From: Pseudoalteromonas rubra | GTDB taxonomy: Bacteria; Pseudomonadota; Gammaproteobacteria; Enterobacterales; Alteromonadaceae | Reading direction: 5' to 3' | Assembly (NCBI RefSeq): GCF_000967655.1 | Contig: NZ_JXYA01000016.1 | Coordinates: 1-64,000 of the forward strand | DNA length: 64,000 nt | Shown here: one piece after another, positions 36,325 through 44,362 of the stretch | How positions within the stretch are numbered: the first letter of the stretch is position 1 | Layout of the letters: every line of letters starts with the position of its first letter | The notes under the pieces: model-generated | The model's input: only the letters and a program-made list of their open reading frames with translations | Databases searched by the model: none | What the model was told of the DNA's origin: nothing | Translations under genes and position numbers: made by a program

Positions 36325-36410
36325 TGGTACGACCGAGTGGATTCGAACCACCGACCATTGGACCGGGTCATAGAGAGCGGTGGTGCTCTAACCAACTGAG
36401 CTACGATAGT
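36325..36410 (-). pseudogene. Decayed tRNA-Val-like gene
   Basis: Has the same 3' half as the intact copies (GGTCGGTGGTTCGAATCCACTCGGTCGTACCA-type end) and the same D arm, but the anticodon arm is replaced by an ~9-bp longer unrelated stretch (CCGCTCTCTATGACCCGGTCC), leaving no normal 7-base anticodon loop. The acceptor 5' strand also has a mismatch (ACTATCG). Unlikely to be functional. Confidence 0.7.
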
Positions 36411-36443
36411 GAATAGATGTGCATTGTGACATATAAAATGATT

Positions 36444-36520
36444 TGGTACGACCGAGTGGATTCGAACCACCGACCCCCACCATGTCAAGGTGGTGCTCTA
36501 ACCAACTGAGCTACGGTCGT
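36444..36520 (-). tRNA. tRNA-Val (anticodon GAC)
   Basis: 77 bases including an encoded CCA. Acceptor ACGACCG pairs with CGGTCGT, D arm GCTCAGTTGGTTAGAGC, anticodon stem CCACC/GGTGG with loop TTGACAT (anticodon GAC), T arm GGTGGTTCGAATCCACT-like. Reads GUC and GUU. Third of three identical copies in the transcription direction. Confidence 0.93.
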
Positions 36521-36553
36521 ACTGAGATATGCATTTTGACTTATTAAATAAGT

Positions 36554-36630
36554 TGGTACGACCGAGTGGATTCGAACCACCGACCCCCACCATGTCAAGG
36601 TGGTGCTCTAACCAACTGAGCTACGGTCGT
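36554..36630 (-). tRNA. tRNA-Val (anticodon GAC)
   Basis: Identical in sequence to the copies at 36444 and 36664, with CCA encoded. The ~33-bp spacers between the copies (ACTTATTAAATAAGTT-like) are also nearly identical, which points to recent tandem duplication. Confidence 0.93.
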
Positions 36631-36663
36631 ACTGAGATTTGAGTTTTAACTTATTAAATAAGT

Positions 36664-36740
36664 TGGTACGACCGAGTGGATTCGAACCACCGACCCCCAC
36701 CATGTCAAGGTGGTGCTCTAACCAACTGAGCTACGGTCGT
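36664..36740 (-). tRNA. tRNA-Val (anticodon GAC)
   Basis: Promoter-proximal copy of the array, same cloverleaf and GAC anticodon, CCA encoded. A good sigma-70 promoter lies about 60-90 bp upstream (36798-36826). Confidence 0.93.
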
Positions 36741-36797
36741 ACAATGTTGAGCTGATATGACTGTTTTGTTGCATTAAGTCACTTGCCAACGGCCGCT

Positions 36798-36826
36798 AAT
36801 ATATAGCGAGCGTTCTGTGGGATCAA
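36798..36826 (-). promoter_or_regulatory. Sigma-70 promoter of the tRNA-Val array
   Basis: On the minus strand: TTGATC, exactly 17 bp, TATATT, then GC-rich AGCGGCCG. A GC-rich discriminator after the -10 box is the mark of stringently controlled stable-RNA promoters. Confidence 0.65.
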
Positions 36827-36866
36827 GTAAATTTGCTAAATTAATGTTTGTTTGCACTTTTTTCGT

Positions 36867-37853
36867 TCATACCGGTGCAACTTTACACACTTTGTAAAAG
36901 CGCTGCCACCACTGTGCATGCTGTCGGCTCGATGTTTTCAGTTCATCCATCAGCGCTTCAGCATGATTTGGGTAGGGAGGATAGGGTACAGCCGCCGAAA
37001 TTTTTGCCATAGAGTCACTTAAATCCTGCAGCTGATTACTGAGTTGCGCCTGGTAGGGTTGCAATATTGATATCGAAAACTTATTGAATATATTGTGCAA
37101 TATCTCGGCTTTGCGCTTGTTTTTCCCCTCAGGACATACGGCTGTTTGTAACTCGACTTGCGATAGCCATGCTGTTAACGCTTGGTTCCAGTCAATTTGC
37201 TTGCGAGCACTGGTCAGCAAAGTCTGAACATAGTGGTTGTTATTCAGTTTCTCGAGGGCGGGCGTGACGCGCTCCGGGTCAATTTTTTCTGGTGTTTGCA
37301 GGGTGCTAGCGATGGATGCCAAAGTGGCCAGGCCTTCGTTGGCTTTAATTTCATTATCGGTGCCGCGCTTATCGATTTCGTCAAATGTCAGTCTGGTAAA
37401 TTGAGTCAGCTCAGCCTCTGCCGACAGCATAAAAGCGAAATACTGACTCAAAGCCGAGCGTTTGTGTGCCGCGGCTTGCGCTAATACCTGTTTGACTTCA
37501 GGGTCGCTGGTTCTGCTGTCTTCTACGCATTGATCTGCCAGCTGAATAAAGCGCAGCTGATATTTAAAGACCTCGCTGGGCACGGCCAGCTTGCCAAGCT
37601 GGTTATTATGCATGGCAACGTCCTGTGCCAGTGCGCAGTGCCCAAGATTAGCAAGCTGTAAAACAGAGAGTTTAAAAGACGCTTGAGGTCTGGAGGCTTT
37701 ATATGGCGCCAGGGGATCCGGCTTTTCAACTTTTAATGGTGACAAGCCCAGCACATGGGCCAGTCTGTCCGCATATTCCTGGTTGGTATCACTGGCCACC
37801 GGAGTGCAGGCGGCCATAACGAGACTAAACAGGATCAGGACGTAACGTATCAA
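36867..37853 (-). CDS. DUF3080 family lipoprotein
   Basis: 328 residues with lipoprotein signal MIRYVLILFSLVMAAC (Cys16). Mature part mostly helical, with FKLSVLQLANLGHCALAQDVAMHNNQLGK and PSEVFKYQLRFIQLADQCV, which I recognise as DUF3080, a family of unknown function in Vibrio, Shewanella and Pseudoalteromonas. Its start overlaps the 3' end of the MATE gene by 29 bp in another frame, so the two are translationally coupled and may act together at the cell envelope. Confidence 0.8.
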   Translation of the reverse strand: MIRYVLILFSLVMAACTPVASDTNQEYADRLAHVLGLSPLKVEKPDPLAPYKASRPQASFKLSVLQLANLGHCALAQDVAMHNNQLGKLAVPSEVFKYQLRFIQLADQCVEDSRTSDPEVKQVLAQAAAHKRSALSQYFAFMLSAEAELTQFTRLTFDEIDKRGTDNEIKANEGLATLASIASTLQTPEKIDPERVTPALEKLNNNHYVQTLLTSARKQIDWNQALTAWLSQVELQTAVCPEGKNKRKAEILHNIFNKFSISILQPYQAQLSNQLQDLSDSMAKISAAVPYPPYPNHAEALMDELKTSSRQHAQWWQRFYKVCKVAPV

Positions 37854-39180
37854 GGCGTTTCCTCACAAAATACAGCAGCAATATCGCAGCGCAGGTTAAG
37901 CCGACGATAATACCAACCCAAAAGCCTCTCGCGCCCATGGCCGGCACCAGTAAATCTGTTTTTGCCAGCACAAAGCCAAGACTGAAGCCAATTAACCAGT
38001 AAGACACAAACGTGACTATGGTGATAGGGCTGGTGTACTTTAACCCTCGCAATACGCCATTGGCGGCAACCTGCAAAGCGTCTGGCAATTGATAAATACA
38101 AGCTAGGACGATTATCCCCGAAGCGAGTACTGCAACCTCGGCGTTTTGAGTATATACCCAGGCAATTTCGTTGCGGATCACAAAAGTAAAAGTGGCGACT
38201 ATAACTGAGACCACGACAGCACACACAAAGCTGGTGTAGACCGAATTCACCAGTCGCGAGTAGTGCCCTTCACCGGATAAGGTGCCAATACGAATCGCGA
38301 TTGCCATGGACAGGCTCAGCGGTAGCATAAACAGGATAGTCGTGACACTGGCGGCTATCTGGTGACCGGACACCGCGATTGCCCCCAAGTCTGCAATAAA
38401 CAGAGGAATACAGGCGAACAAGGTCACTTCAAAGAAAGTCGCAAGACAAATGGGCAGACCCAGTTTAACTATCTGGAACTGAGTAGCAGCATGAGGGCGT
38501 GCAAACCCCTTAATTAACCAACGACCGTCCAGATATTTGTTGTAAAAACTATAGATGAGCTGGGCGATGGCCATGACCCAAAACACCAGCGTCGTTGCCA
38601 GGCCACATCCCGCACTACCTAAGGCCGGCATGCCAAATTTGCCATAAATAAAGAGATAGTTGGCAAAGACATTGACTGCCAGGCCGAGCAAACTAATGTA
38701 CAAAGCGGCTTTGGTATTGCCAACGCCCTCAGTCACATTACGATAGACTGAAAACAACAAAAAGGCAGGCAGACCCCATTTTACAAAGTCAATATATTGC
38801 TGTGCCAGTTCTGTGATGGCACTGGCGGCACCGATCTGTGCAAATACCAAAGGCGTGAATGCACTGGCGATAAAGCCCAAAGAAGAGAGCAGCAGAGCCA
38901 GGTAAATACCTTGCTGGAAATAGGTCTTGATACCGTCACGTTGTTTGGCGCCGTCGCAATAAGCAACCATACTGGTGATCGCAAGTAAAACCCCCTGCAA
39001 TGAGAAAATCATCGGGTTCCAGGTACCGGTTGCAATTGACAGCGCAGCGAGGTCTTCGGCACTAACTTGTCCTGCCATCATAGTGTCGACAACCGACATA
39101 AGCACTAAGGTGATTTGGGCAAAAAAAACGGGGGTAGCAAGGCGTACCAGGCGCTTAGCTTCCCATAAAGCGAATTTCAT
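37825..39180 (-). CDS. MATE family multidrug/Na+ antiporter (NorM type)
   Basis: 451 residues, twelve predicted helices in two homologous halves. N-terminal LVRLATPVFFAQITLVLMSVVDTMMAGQVSAEDLAALSIATGTW is the NorM signature. Exports cationic drugs such as norfloxacin or ethidium against sodium or protons. Next to it, divergently, lies riboflavin synthase, an arrangement also known in Vibrio and Shewanella. The following lipoprotein gene overlaps its end. Confidence 0.9.
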   Translation of the reverse strand: MKFALWEAKRLVRLATPVFFAQITLVLMSVVDTMMAGQVSAEDLAALSIATGTWNPMIFSLQGVLLAITSMVAYCDGAKQRDGIKTYFQQGIYLALLLSSLGFIASAFTPLVFAQIGAASAITELAQQYIDFVKWGLPAFLLFSVYRNVTEGVGNTKAALYISLLGLAVNVFANYLFIYGKFGMPALGSAGCGLATTLVFWVMAIAQLIYSFYNKYLDGRWLIKGFARPHAATQFQIVKLGLPICLATFFEVTLFACIPLFIADLGAIAVSGHQIAASVTTILFMLPLSLSMAIAIRIGTLSGEGHYSRLVNSVYTSFVCAVVVSVIVATFTFVIRNEIAWVYTQNAEVAVLASGIIVLACIYQLPDALQVAANGVLRGLKYTSPITIVTFVSYWLIGFSLGFVLAKTDLLVPAMGARGFWVGIIVGLTCAAILLLYFVRKRLDTLRPDPV

Positions 39181-39318
39181 ACTGAGTCTGGATTTCCTAA
39201 AACGTTAATCTTAAATAACTTCCTAAAAACTTACCACTTTTATCCGATGAAAGGGCTGTTTAATCTGATGACTGTTTGCGATACACTGCGCGCCACTATT
39301 TTCGAAAATCTGAGCGTT

Positions 39319-39960
39319 ATGTTTACCGGAATTGTACAGACTCAAGCAACGGTGGTCAGTGCCGTTTTACGTGAAGGGATCATGAAACTGGTACTGTCGG
39401 TCGACAGCCACTATTTGGAAAAGCTAACTCATGGTGCCAGCATCGCAATCAATGGTTGTTGTCTGACCGTGACTGACTTTGAGGTCAGAGGGGCAGATGT
39501 CGTAGGTCAGGTGTCTTTTGACGTGATTGACGAAACACTTAAGTTGACCAATTTGAGTGCGTTACAGCAAGGTGATCGGGTCAACTTTGAGCGCTCTGTT
39601 ACCTTTGGCACAGAGCTGGGCGGGCACATTGTATCCGGGCATATACATTGCCAGGCTACGATCTTGGCCTTTATTCGCGAAGCCGACAATTGCCGAATTA
39701 AGCTTGCAATACCAGAACAATGGAAAAAGTACATCCTGTACAAAGGCTTTATCAGTGTCAACGGTGCGAGTCTAACGGTAGGCAAACTTGAAGAAGATGG
39801 CTTCTGGTTGCATCTCATCCCGGAAACGCTGGCCCTGACCAATATTGGTTTAGCCCATGTTGGAGAGGTATTTAACATTGAGGTTGACCAGCAAACCTAC
39901 ACGACAGTGAACACCGTAGAGCACTATCTGCGTAAAAACCGAGGCAATTTCTCGTTGTAA
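39319..39960 (+). CDS. ribE: Riboflavin synthase, alpha subunit
   Basis: 213 residues from ATG at 39319, giving the standard N-terminus MFTGIVQ; an in-frame start 72 bp upstream adds an unrelated leader and is rejected. Two homologous lumazine-binding domains (residues ~1-95 and ~96-195), each with a GASIAINGCCLTVTDF / GFISVNGASLTVGK type motif and HIVSGHIHC. Converts two molecules of 6,7-dimethyl-8-ribityllumazine to riboflavin. Divergent from the MATE pump gene. Confidence 0.95.
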   Translation: MFTGIVQTQATVVSAVLREGIMKLVLSVDSHYLEKLTHGASIAINGCCLTVTDFEVRGADVVGQVSFDVIDETLKLTNLSALQQGDRVNFERSVTFGTELGGHIVSGHIHCQATILAFIREADNCRIKLAIPEQWKKYILYKGFISVNGASLTVGKLEEDGFWLHLIPETLALTNIGLAHVGEVFNIEVDQQTYTTVNTVEHYLRKNRGNFSL

Positions 39961-39981
39961 GACAGGCACACTCAGTGCCTG

Positions 39982-40185
39982 TTAAAACACTTGCTCGTCG
40001 TCTGAATCTACCCTCAATTCAAGTTTATTAATTGCGTAGTCAATGTGCATATTCAAGTGGATTGGATTGCAACAGGCTGCGCAATCTTCGTAATAATCCT
40101 GATCGCCCTCGCTGGCGTCCAGACTAACAAAGATATGGTGGCCGCAATGCGGACAACTAATACGTTGGTCATACAGCTGCTTCAT
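39982..40185 (-). CDS. CPXCG motif-containing cysteine-rich protein
   Basis: 67 residues. Starts MKQLYDQRISCPHCGHHIFVSLDASEGDQDYYEDCAACCNPI: CPHCG plus CAACC form a likely zinc-ribbon-type site. The family is conserved and unstudied in Gammaproteobacteria. It is followed by a gap of 78 bp to the fructosamine-kinase-like gene on the same strand and is convergent with riboflavin synthase. Confidence 0.88.
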   Translation of the reverse strand: MKQLYDQRISCPHCGHHIFVSLDASEGDQDYYEDCAACCNPIHLNMHIDYAINKLELRVDSDDEQVF

Positions 40186-40263
40186 GAGTTTACTCCAACG
40201 AGTTTTCCATTTTTCGCATTAATAACTATAGCAGCATTGCGGATTATTACAGTAAAGTTGCAC

Positions 40264-41118
40264 TTATTTGTACAGGGTTTCAATGTGGCTGGCAGCTTGT
40301 TTCAGGTAATCTCCTGCAAACATATTGGCATGGCACAGCAGCGGGTATAATTGGTAGATACGGCGGCGCGCTTCGTACCCATCAAGGCGTGGATAAATGC
40401 TGTCGTAGCCTTCATAAAACGCGTGGGGCAAGGGGGCAAAGAGCTCACTGGATGCCAGGTCGACCTCTCTGTCACCATAGTAGCAAGAAGGGCAAAACAA
40501 ACAGGGCTTGCCCTGTGCAAAGGCGATATTGCCGCGCCAGAAGTGACCATGCAGTAAAGAGGGGGCCACCTGATGCGGCAACATGGGCTTAATGTGTTCA
40601 ACAAATTGGTCAATATCGACCAGCTTAATGCCTTTTTCGGCTAACAGCTGGAGTTGCCAGGCGATGCGTTCCTCTGCGAAGAATACCTCCCACTTTTTGT
40701 GCCACTGGTTGGGTTGTGCCAAATCAAAAAAGTAGTTGTCTTCTTCCAGGCCATACATTTGTTGTTCATGGCGTGCGTGTAACTTGGCCAAGGTGGTGCC
40801 GCAGCTAAACCAGTCTTCAAGCTCTCCTGATGTTTCCAGCCACTCTAGTACTAAAAAGCAAAATTCAATACTTGAGCCTATTGTGATGGTGTCAGCGACC
40901 AGAAAGTCACTGTCGCGGATCAGGGTGTCGTGGTTACGGGCTTCGCATTCAAAGCGCTCGAGTGCCTGGACATGATCGACTTTAACCAGATAACTGTGAT
41001 GATCATTCTCGATTTTAAATAAACGCGCATGCGCGTTGCAGGGCAATTGCGTTTTTCGGGTGTACTCGAAGTGTTCATGGATTGCATCACTGATATACTG
41101 GTTTACAAGATTCCACAT
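40264..41118 (-). CDS. Fructosamine kinase-like protein lacking catalytic aspartates
   Basis: 284 residues from ATG at 41118 (an upstream GTG at 41142 would also fit). Clearly of the YniA/fructosamine-3-kinase fold: FKIENDHHSYLVKVDH (nucleotide-binding Lys), ECEARNHDTLI (Glu), LLHGHFWRGNIAF and CLFCPSCYYGDREVDLA. In active members I know, the last two read HGDLW.GN and FDPA.YYGDRE. Here the catalytic Asp is His and the metal-binding Asp is Cys; both substitutions are read directly from the DNA. It therefore probably cannot phosphorylate by the standard mechanism, although the rest of the fold is intact. Confidence 0.8.
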   Translation of the reverse strand: MWNLVNQYISDAIHEHFEYTRKTQLPCNAHARLFKIENDHHSYLVKVDHVQALERFECEARNHDTLIRDSDFLVADTITIGSSIEFCFLVLEWLETSGELEDWFSCGTTLAKLHARHEQQMYGLEEDNYFFDLAQPNQWHKKWEVFFAEERIAWQLQLLAEKGIKLVDIDQFVEHIKPMLPHQVAPSLLHGHFWRGNIAFAQGKPCLFCPSCYYGDREVDLASSELFAPLPHAFYEGYDSIYPRLDGYEARRRIYQLYPLLCHANMFAGDYLKQAASHIETLYK

Positions 41119-41252
41119 AGTAGCGCCATGGTTAAGTACCACACATATCCTAAACTATGATCGATTTTTGCTATAACACAAATACTTGTAGAGAGATTTA
41201 AATTCACTACAATATGCGGCCGAACAAAATACTCAGATCACAAGAGGCACTG

Positions 41253-41945
41253 ATGAGTAAAAGTTTAGCGACGAATATCCTGGCCGCTGTAGTTGTACTG
41301 CTGGGCTGGCTGTTAGATCTTGACGTGTTGTTGACTATGGGCTTATTTGCCTTGTCCGGGGCCGTGACCAATTGGCTCGCAATTCATATGTTGTTCGAAA
41401 AAGTTCCGGGCCTGTATGGTTCGGGTGTGATCACCATCAAATTCAAAGAGTTCAAGTCGGCCATTCGCAAGTTGATACTCGAAGAATTCTTTAACGATGA
41501 CAAACTACGCAGCTTTGCCAGGAAAAACGAAATCCAGCTGGACCTCAAACCTGTGATCACACAGACGGACTTATCGCCTGCGTTCAATAAGCTGGTGCAG
41601 GTGATTGAGGCTTCTCAGTTCGGCGCCATGTTGGCCATGGTAGGCGGAAAAGAAGCGATTGAACCGATGAAAGACAGCTTTACCGATAAGATGAAAGAAG
41701 CGCTGTTTGAGATCAGTGAAGGTCCGGAGTTTCAGCAACAACTATCGGGATTACTGAGCAGTGGTCAGTCGGTTGATGCGGTGAAAGTGGCCATTGAACA
41801 CGCCGTAGAAGAGCGCCTGGAAGAGTTAACGCCGGCGATGGTCAAGAGCATCATTCAGGACATGATCCATACTCATCTTGGTTGGCTGGTCGTCTGGGGT
41901 GGTGTCTTTGGTGGTTTGTTTGGCCTGATCGCGGCTTTGATATAA
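41253..41945 (+). CDS. DUF445 family membrane protein
   Basis: 230 residues starting at the ATG behind AAGAGGCACTG; an upstream ATG at 41214 has no RBS. Hydrophobic N-terminus (two helices, ~5-22 and 27-45) including FALSGAVTNWLAIHMLFEKVPGLYGSGVI, the DUF445 signature, then a helical cytoplasmic or periplasmic middle with repeated amphipathic stretches, and a final helix (HTHLGWLVVWGGVFGGLFGLIAALI). Function unknown, members are widespread envelope proteins. Confidence 0.82.
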   Translation: MSKSLATNILAAVVVLLGWLLDLDVLLTMGLFALSGAVTNWLAIHMLFEKVPGLYGSGVITIKFKEFKSAIRKLILEEFFNDDKLRSFARKNEIQLDLKPVITQTDLSPAFNKLVQVIEASQFGAMLAMVGGKEAIEPMKDSFTDKMKEALFEISEGPEFQQQLSGLLSSGQSVDAVKVAIEHAVEERLEELTPAMVKSIIQDMIHTHLGWLVVWGGVFGGLFGLIAALI

Positions 41946-42021
41946 CCTAGTTGCGCTACAATTGGCGCATCGTGACGGGCGTTAGAAGTCAGTCACAATG
42001 CGCTGTATGTATTTCGCACAC

Positions 42022-42381
42022 TTATCTTGAACCCGAAACAACGACTGCCTGTTTACTGTCAGTCATTGCAATATCTCGGATAGAAGTGTCTGTGGTAAAG
42101 TCGATTTTCAGCAAGCGCGCCGTTTTATGCAGCGCAAACTTTTTGGCAAACTGAGGCACAGTCATATCGTTACAGACGAGTTTGTCGGCAACAATGGCTC
42201 TGCTGATGCGATGGTCTTGTAGCTCTTTAATTAGTGTGAGGCGGTGGTTGGTCCCCACTGCGACACACAGTTGGGTCGCAACACTGTTATCTGCTGCTAC
42301 AAATTCAACATTTCCGGCAGTGGCAGACAAGCTGGTGGCCAGAAGTAGTGGGGAAAGCAATAAAGTCGCGGCAATTTTCAT
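42022..42381 (-). CDS. Secreted DUF3718-like protein
   Basis: 119 residues from the ATG behind CTGGAGAGAATC; a longer frame to 42450 has no RBS. Signal peptide (MKIAATLLLSPLLLATSLSATA), then ~97 residues with two cysteines (QLCVAVG and KLVCNDMTVPQFAKKF) that could form a disulfide. The LVCNDMTVPQFA block matches my memory of DUF3718, found in Alteromonadales and of unknown role. Convergent with the DUF445 gene. Confidence 0.7.
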   Translation of the reverse strand: MKIAATLLLSPLLLATSLSATAGNVEFVAADNSVATQLCVAVGTNHRLTLIKELQDHRISRAIVADKLVCNDMTVPQFAKKFALHKTARLLKIDFTTDTSIRDIAMTDSKQAVVVSGSR

Positions 42382-42969
42382 GATTCTCTCCAGATTTATA
42401 CAAAGCTCACAACAAGTATTAATGCGAACGGTGCAAAATGCTGTAACCATGAAATAACCGAATGTAAGTAACTATGTCTGCTGTAAAAACCTCAAGTAAC
42501 AAGCTGATTTTAATGATATAGTTGTGTCTGACGTAAGCTCAAGCTGGGCTTTTCCTGGGCAATTATTTTTCGATTAACTATTTTTCTTTGTTTTATTATA
42601 GCGATGTTTTCGTTTGATTGAGCTCAGATTAATACCTGTGTCAAAAGTATGTCTATGCTTCTGTAAGTGTGTCTGGTTGTGGTATGCACCACAGCCGCCT
42701 GCCAAACTCTGATGGTAACTGATTCAGCATCTGGTTGTATGTCGCTGAGCAACAACGCTCAACTACGAGCTGTGTTTAGGTTTAGCACGTATGGGGTTGG
42801 TAGAGTCACTGGTCAGAAAAGCCAGAAGCGTCGCTCTTGCCTGAAGAAAACTCGAAATGTGCAGATGACCGAGCTATATTGTGAACTGTCGAAACTCAGT
42901 TGCAATTTTACGTCAATTGTTAGCCAATAGTCTGCGGGATGATCACTCACGCAGAACAATAAGAGAAAA
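42382..42969. other. 588-bp gap before the amidohydrolase pair, no gene seen
   Basis: The only long frame (42667-42930, +) starts without a ribosome binding site and reads as low-complexity, basic, unfamiliar sequence, so I leave it out. A dyad TGTGG/CCACA around 42674-42690 is the one noticeable structure. The gap presumably carries promoters for the amidohydrolase operon and for the DUF3718 gene. Confidence 0.6.
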
Positions 42970-44355
42970 ATGATGCAAAAATTCAAGCCAACGGCGATTG
43001 TACTTGCATTAAGTACAGTTCTTTTAGGGTGCCAGGACAAAGGCCCTCAGAAAGAAAAAGTCACCATTGAAAAAAATCCATATCCAAGTACCTATCAGCC
43101 TCACAGCAAAGGCTCTACTCTAATCACTAATGCGACTGTACTGACAGGTACAGGTGAATTACTTGAAGACACAGACGTACTGCTAAAAGAAGGTAAAATC
43201 AGCCAGGTTGGTAAAGATCTGTCTGTACAAGCTGATGTCACCATTGATGCGCAAGGCAAATGGGTAACTCCTGGGATCATTGACGTACACTCACATCTTG
43301 GCGCCTACCCAAGTCCGTCAGTCGAGTCTCATGCCGATGGTAATGAAATTACTAAGCCCAATACGGCGCAGGTTTGGGTAGAGCACTCAGTATGGCCGCA
43401 AGACCCGGGCTTTAACCGAGCGCGTGAAGGCGGGATCACTACATTACAGATTTTGCCAGGCTCTGCTAATTTGTTTGGCGGTCGTAGCGTCACGCTGAAA
43501 AACGTGCCGTCGCCAACTATGCAGGGCATGAAGTTTCCGGATGCGCCTTATGGTCTGAAAATGGCTTGTGGTGAAAACCCGAAACGTGTCTATGGTGGTA
43601 AAGGGGTCGCGCCATACACCCGCATGGGTAATATGGCGGGATATCGTGCTGCCTGGGCAGAAGCAACTGAATACAAGCAGGCCTGGGAGCAATACGAGGC
43701 GGCCTATGCTGCGGGGTTGAATCCGGATGCGCCCAAGCGTGATATTCGTATGGATACGCTTCGCGGTGTACTTGACGGCGAAATTTTAATCCACAACCAC
43801 TGCTATAAAGCCGAAGAAATGGCGATGATGATTGACCTTTCTAAAGAGTTTAATTATCACGCGGGTACCTTCCACCATGGTATTGAAGCGTACAAAGTCG
43901 CTGATTTACTTGCTGAAAATGGCAACTGTGCGGCATTGTGGCCGGATTGGTGGGGCTTCAAAATGGAAGCGTACGACATGGTGCCAGAAAATGTGGCAAT
44001 CGTAGATGCAGTTAAGAATTCCTGTGCTGTTGTTCACTCCGATTCAGACACCACGATTCAGCGTCTGAACCATGAAGCAGCTAAAATCATGAATACCGCA
44101 AACCAGGCTGGTTTCTCACTGAAAGAGCAAGATGCTATTAAGTGGATCACATACAATGCCGCTAAATCTCTTGGTATTGAAGACAAAACCGGTTCGGTAA
44201 AACAAGGCAAGCAAGCGGATATTGTTATCTGGGATCGCAATCCATTTAGCGTTTATTCCAAAGCTGAAACCGTGTACATAGACGGAGCCAAGGTATATGA
44301 CCGCTTTGATGAGAAATATCAGGCGGTGAGTGATTTTATGCTGGGTCAGCGCTAA
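42970..44355 (+). CDS. Amidohydrolase lipoprotein, metal-binding
   Basis: 461 residues. Signal with lipobox VLLGC (lipidated Cys ~21). TIM-barrel amidohydrolase: the HxH metal motif in TPGIIDVHSHLGAYPS (~100), then IHNHCY (~270), FHHGIEA (~293) and VVHSDSD (~346) provide the further His/Asp ligands in the usual order, with the closing composite beta-sandwich (KQGKQADIVIWDRNPF). Exported or outer-leaflet enzyme; substrate unknown, perhaps a cyclic amide, dipeptide or organophosphate-type compound. The next gene follows after 7 bp. Confidence 0.88.
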   Translation: MMQKFKPTAIVLALSTVLLGCQDKGPQKEKVTIEKNPYPSTYQPHSKGSTLITNATVLTGTGELLEDTDVLLKEGKISQVGKDLSVQADVTIDAQGKWVTPGIIDVHSHLGAYPSPSVESHADGNEITKPNTAQVWVEHSVWPQDPGFNRAREGGITTLQILPGSANLFGGRSVTLKNVPSPTMQGMKFPDAPYGLKMACGENPKRVYGGKGVAPYTRMGNMAGYRAAWAEATEYKQAWEQYEAAYAAGLNPDAPKRDIRMDTLRGVLDGEILIHNHCYKAEEMAMMIDLSKEFNYHAGTFHHGIEAYKVADLLAENGNCAALWPDWWGFKMEAYDMVPENVAIVDAVKNSCAVVHSDSDTTIQRLNHEAAKIMNTANQAGFSLKEQDAIKWITYNAAKSLGIEDKTGSVKQGKQADIVIWDRNPFSVYSKAETVYIDGAKVYDRFDEKYQAVSDFMLGQR

Positions 44356-44362
44356 GGAGTAA

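Noticed and set aside
42667..42930. 87-codon + frame before the amidohydrolase operon
   Set aside because: No ribosome binding site, unusual composition, and no family; the region is more likely promoter DNA.
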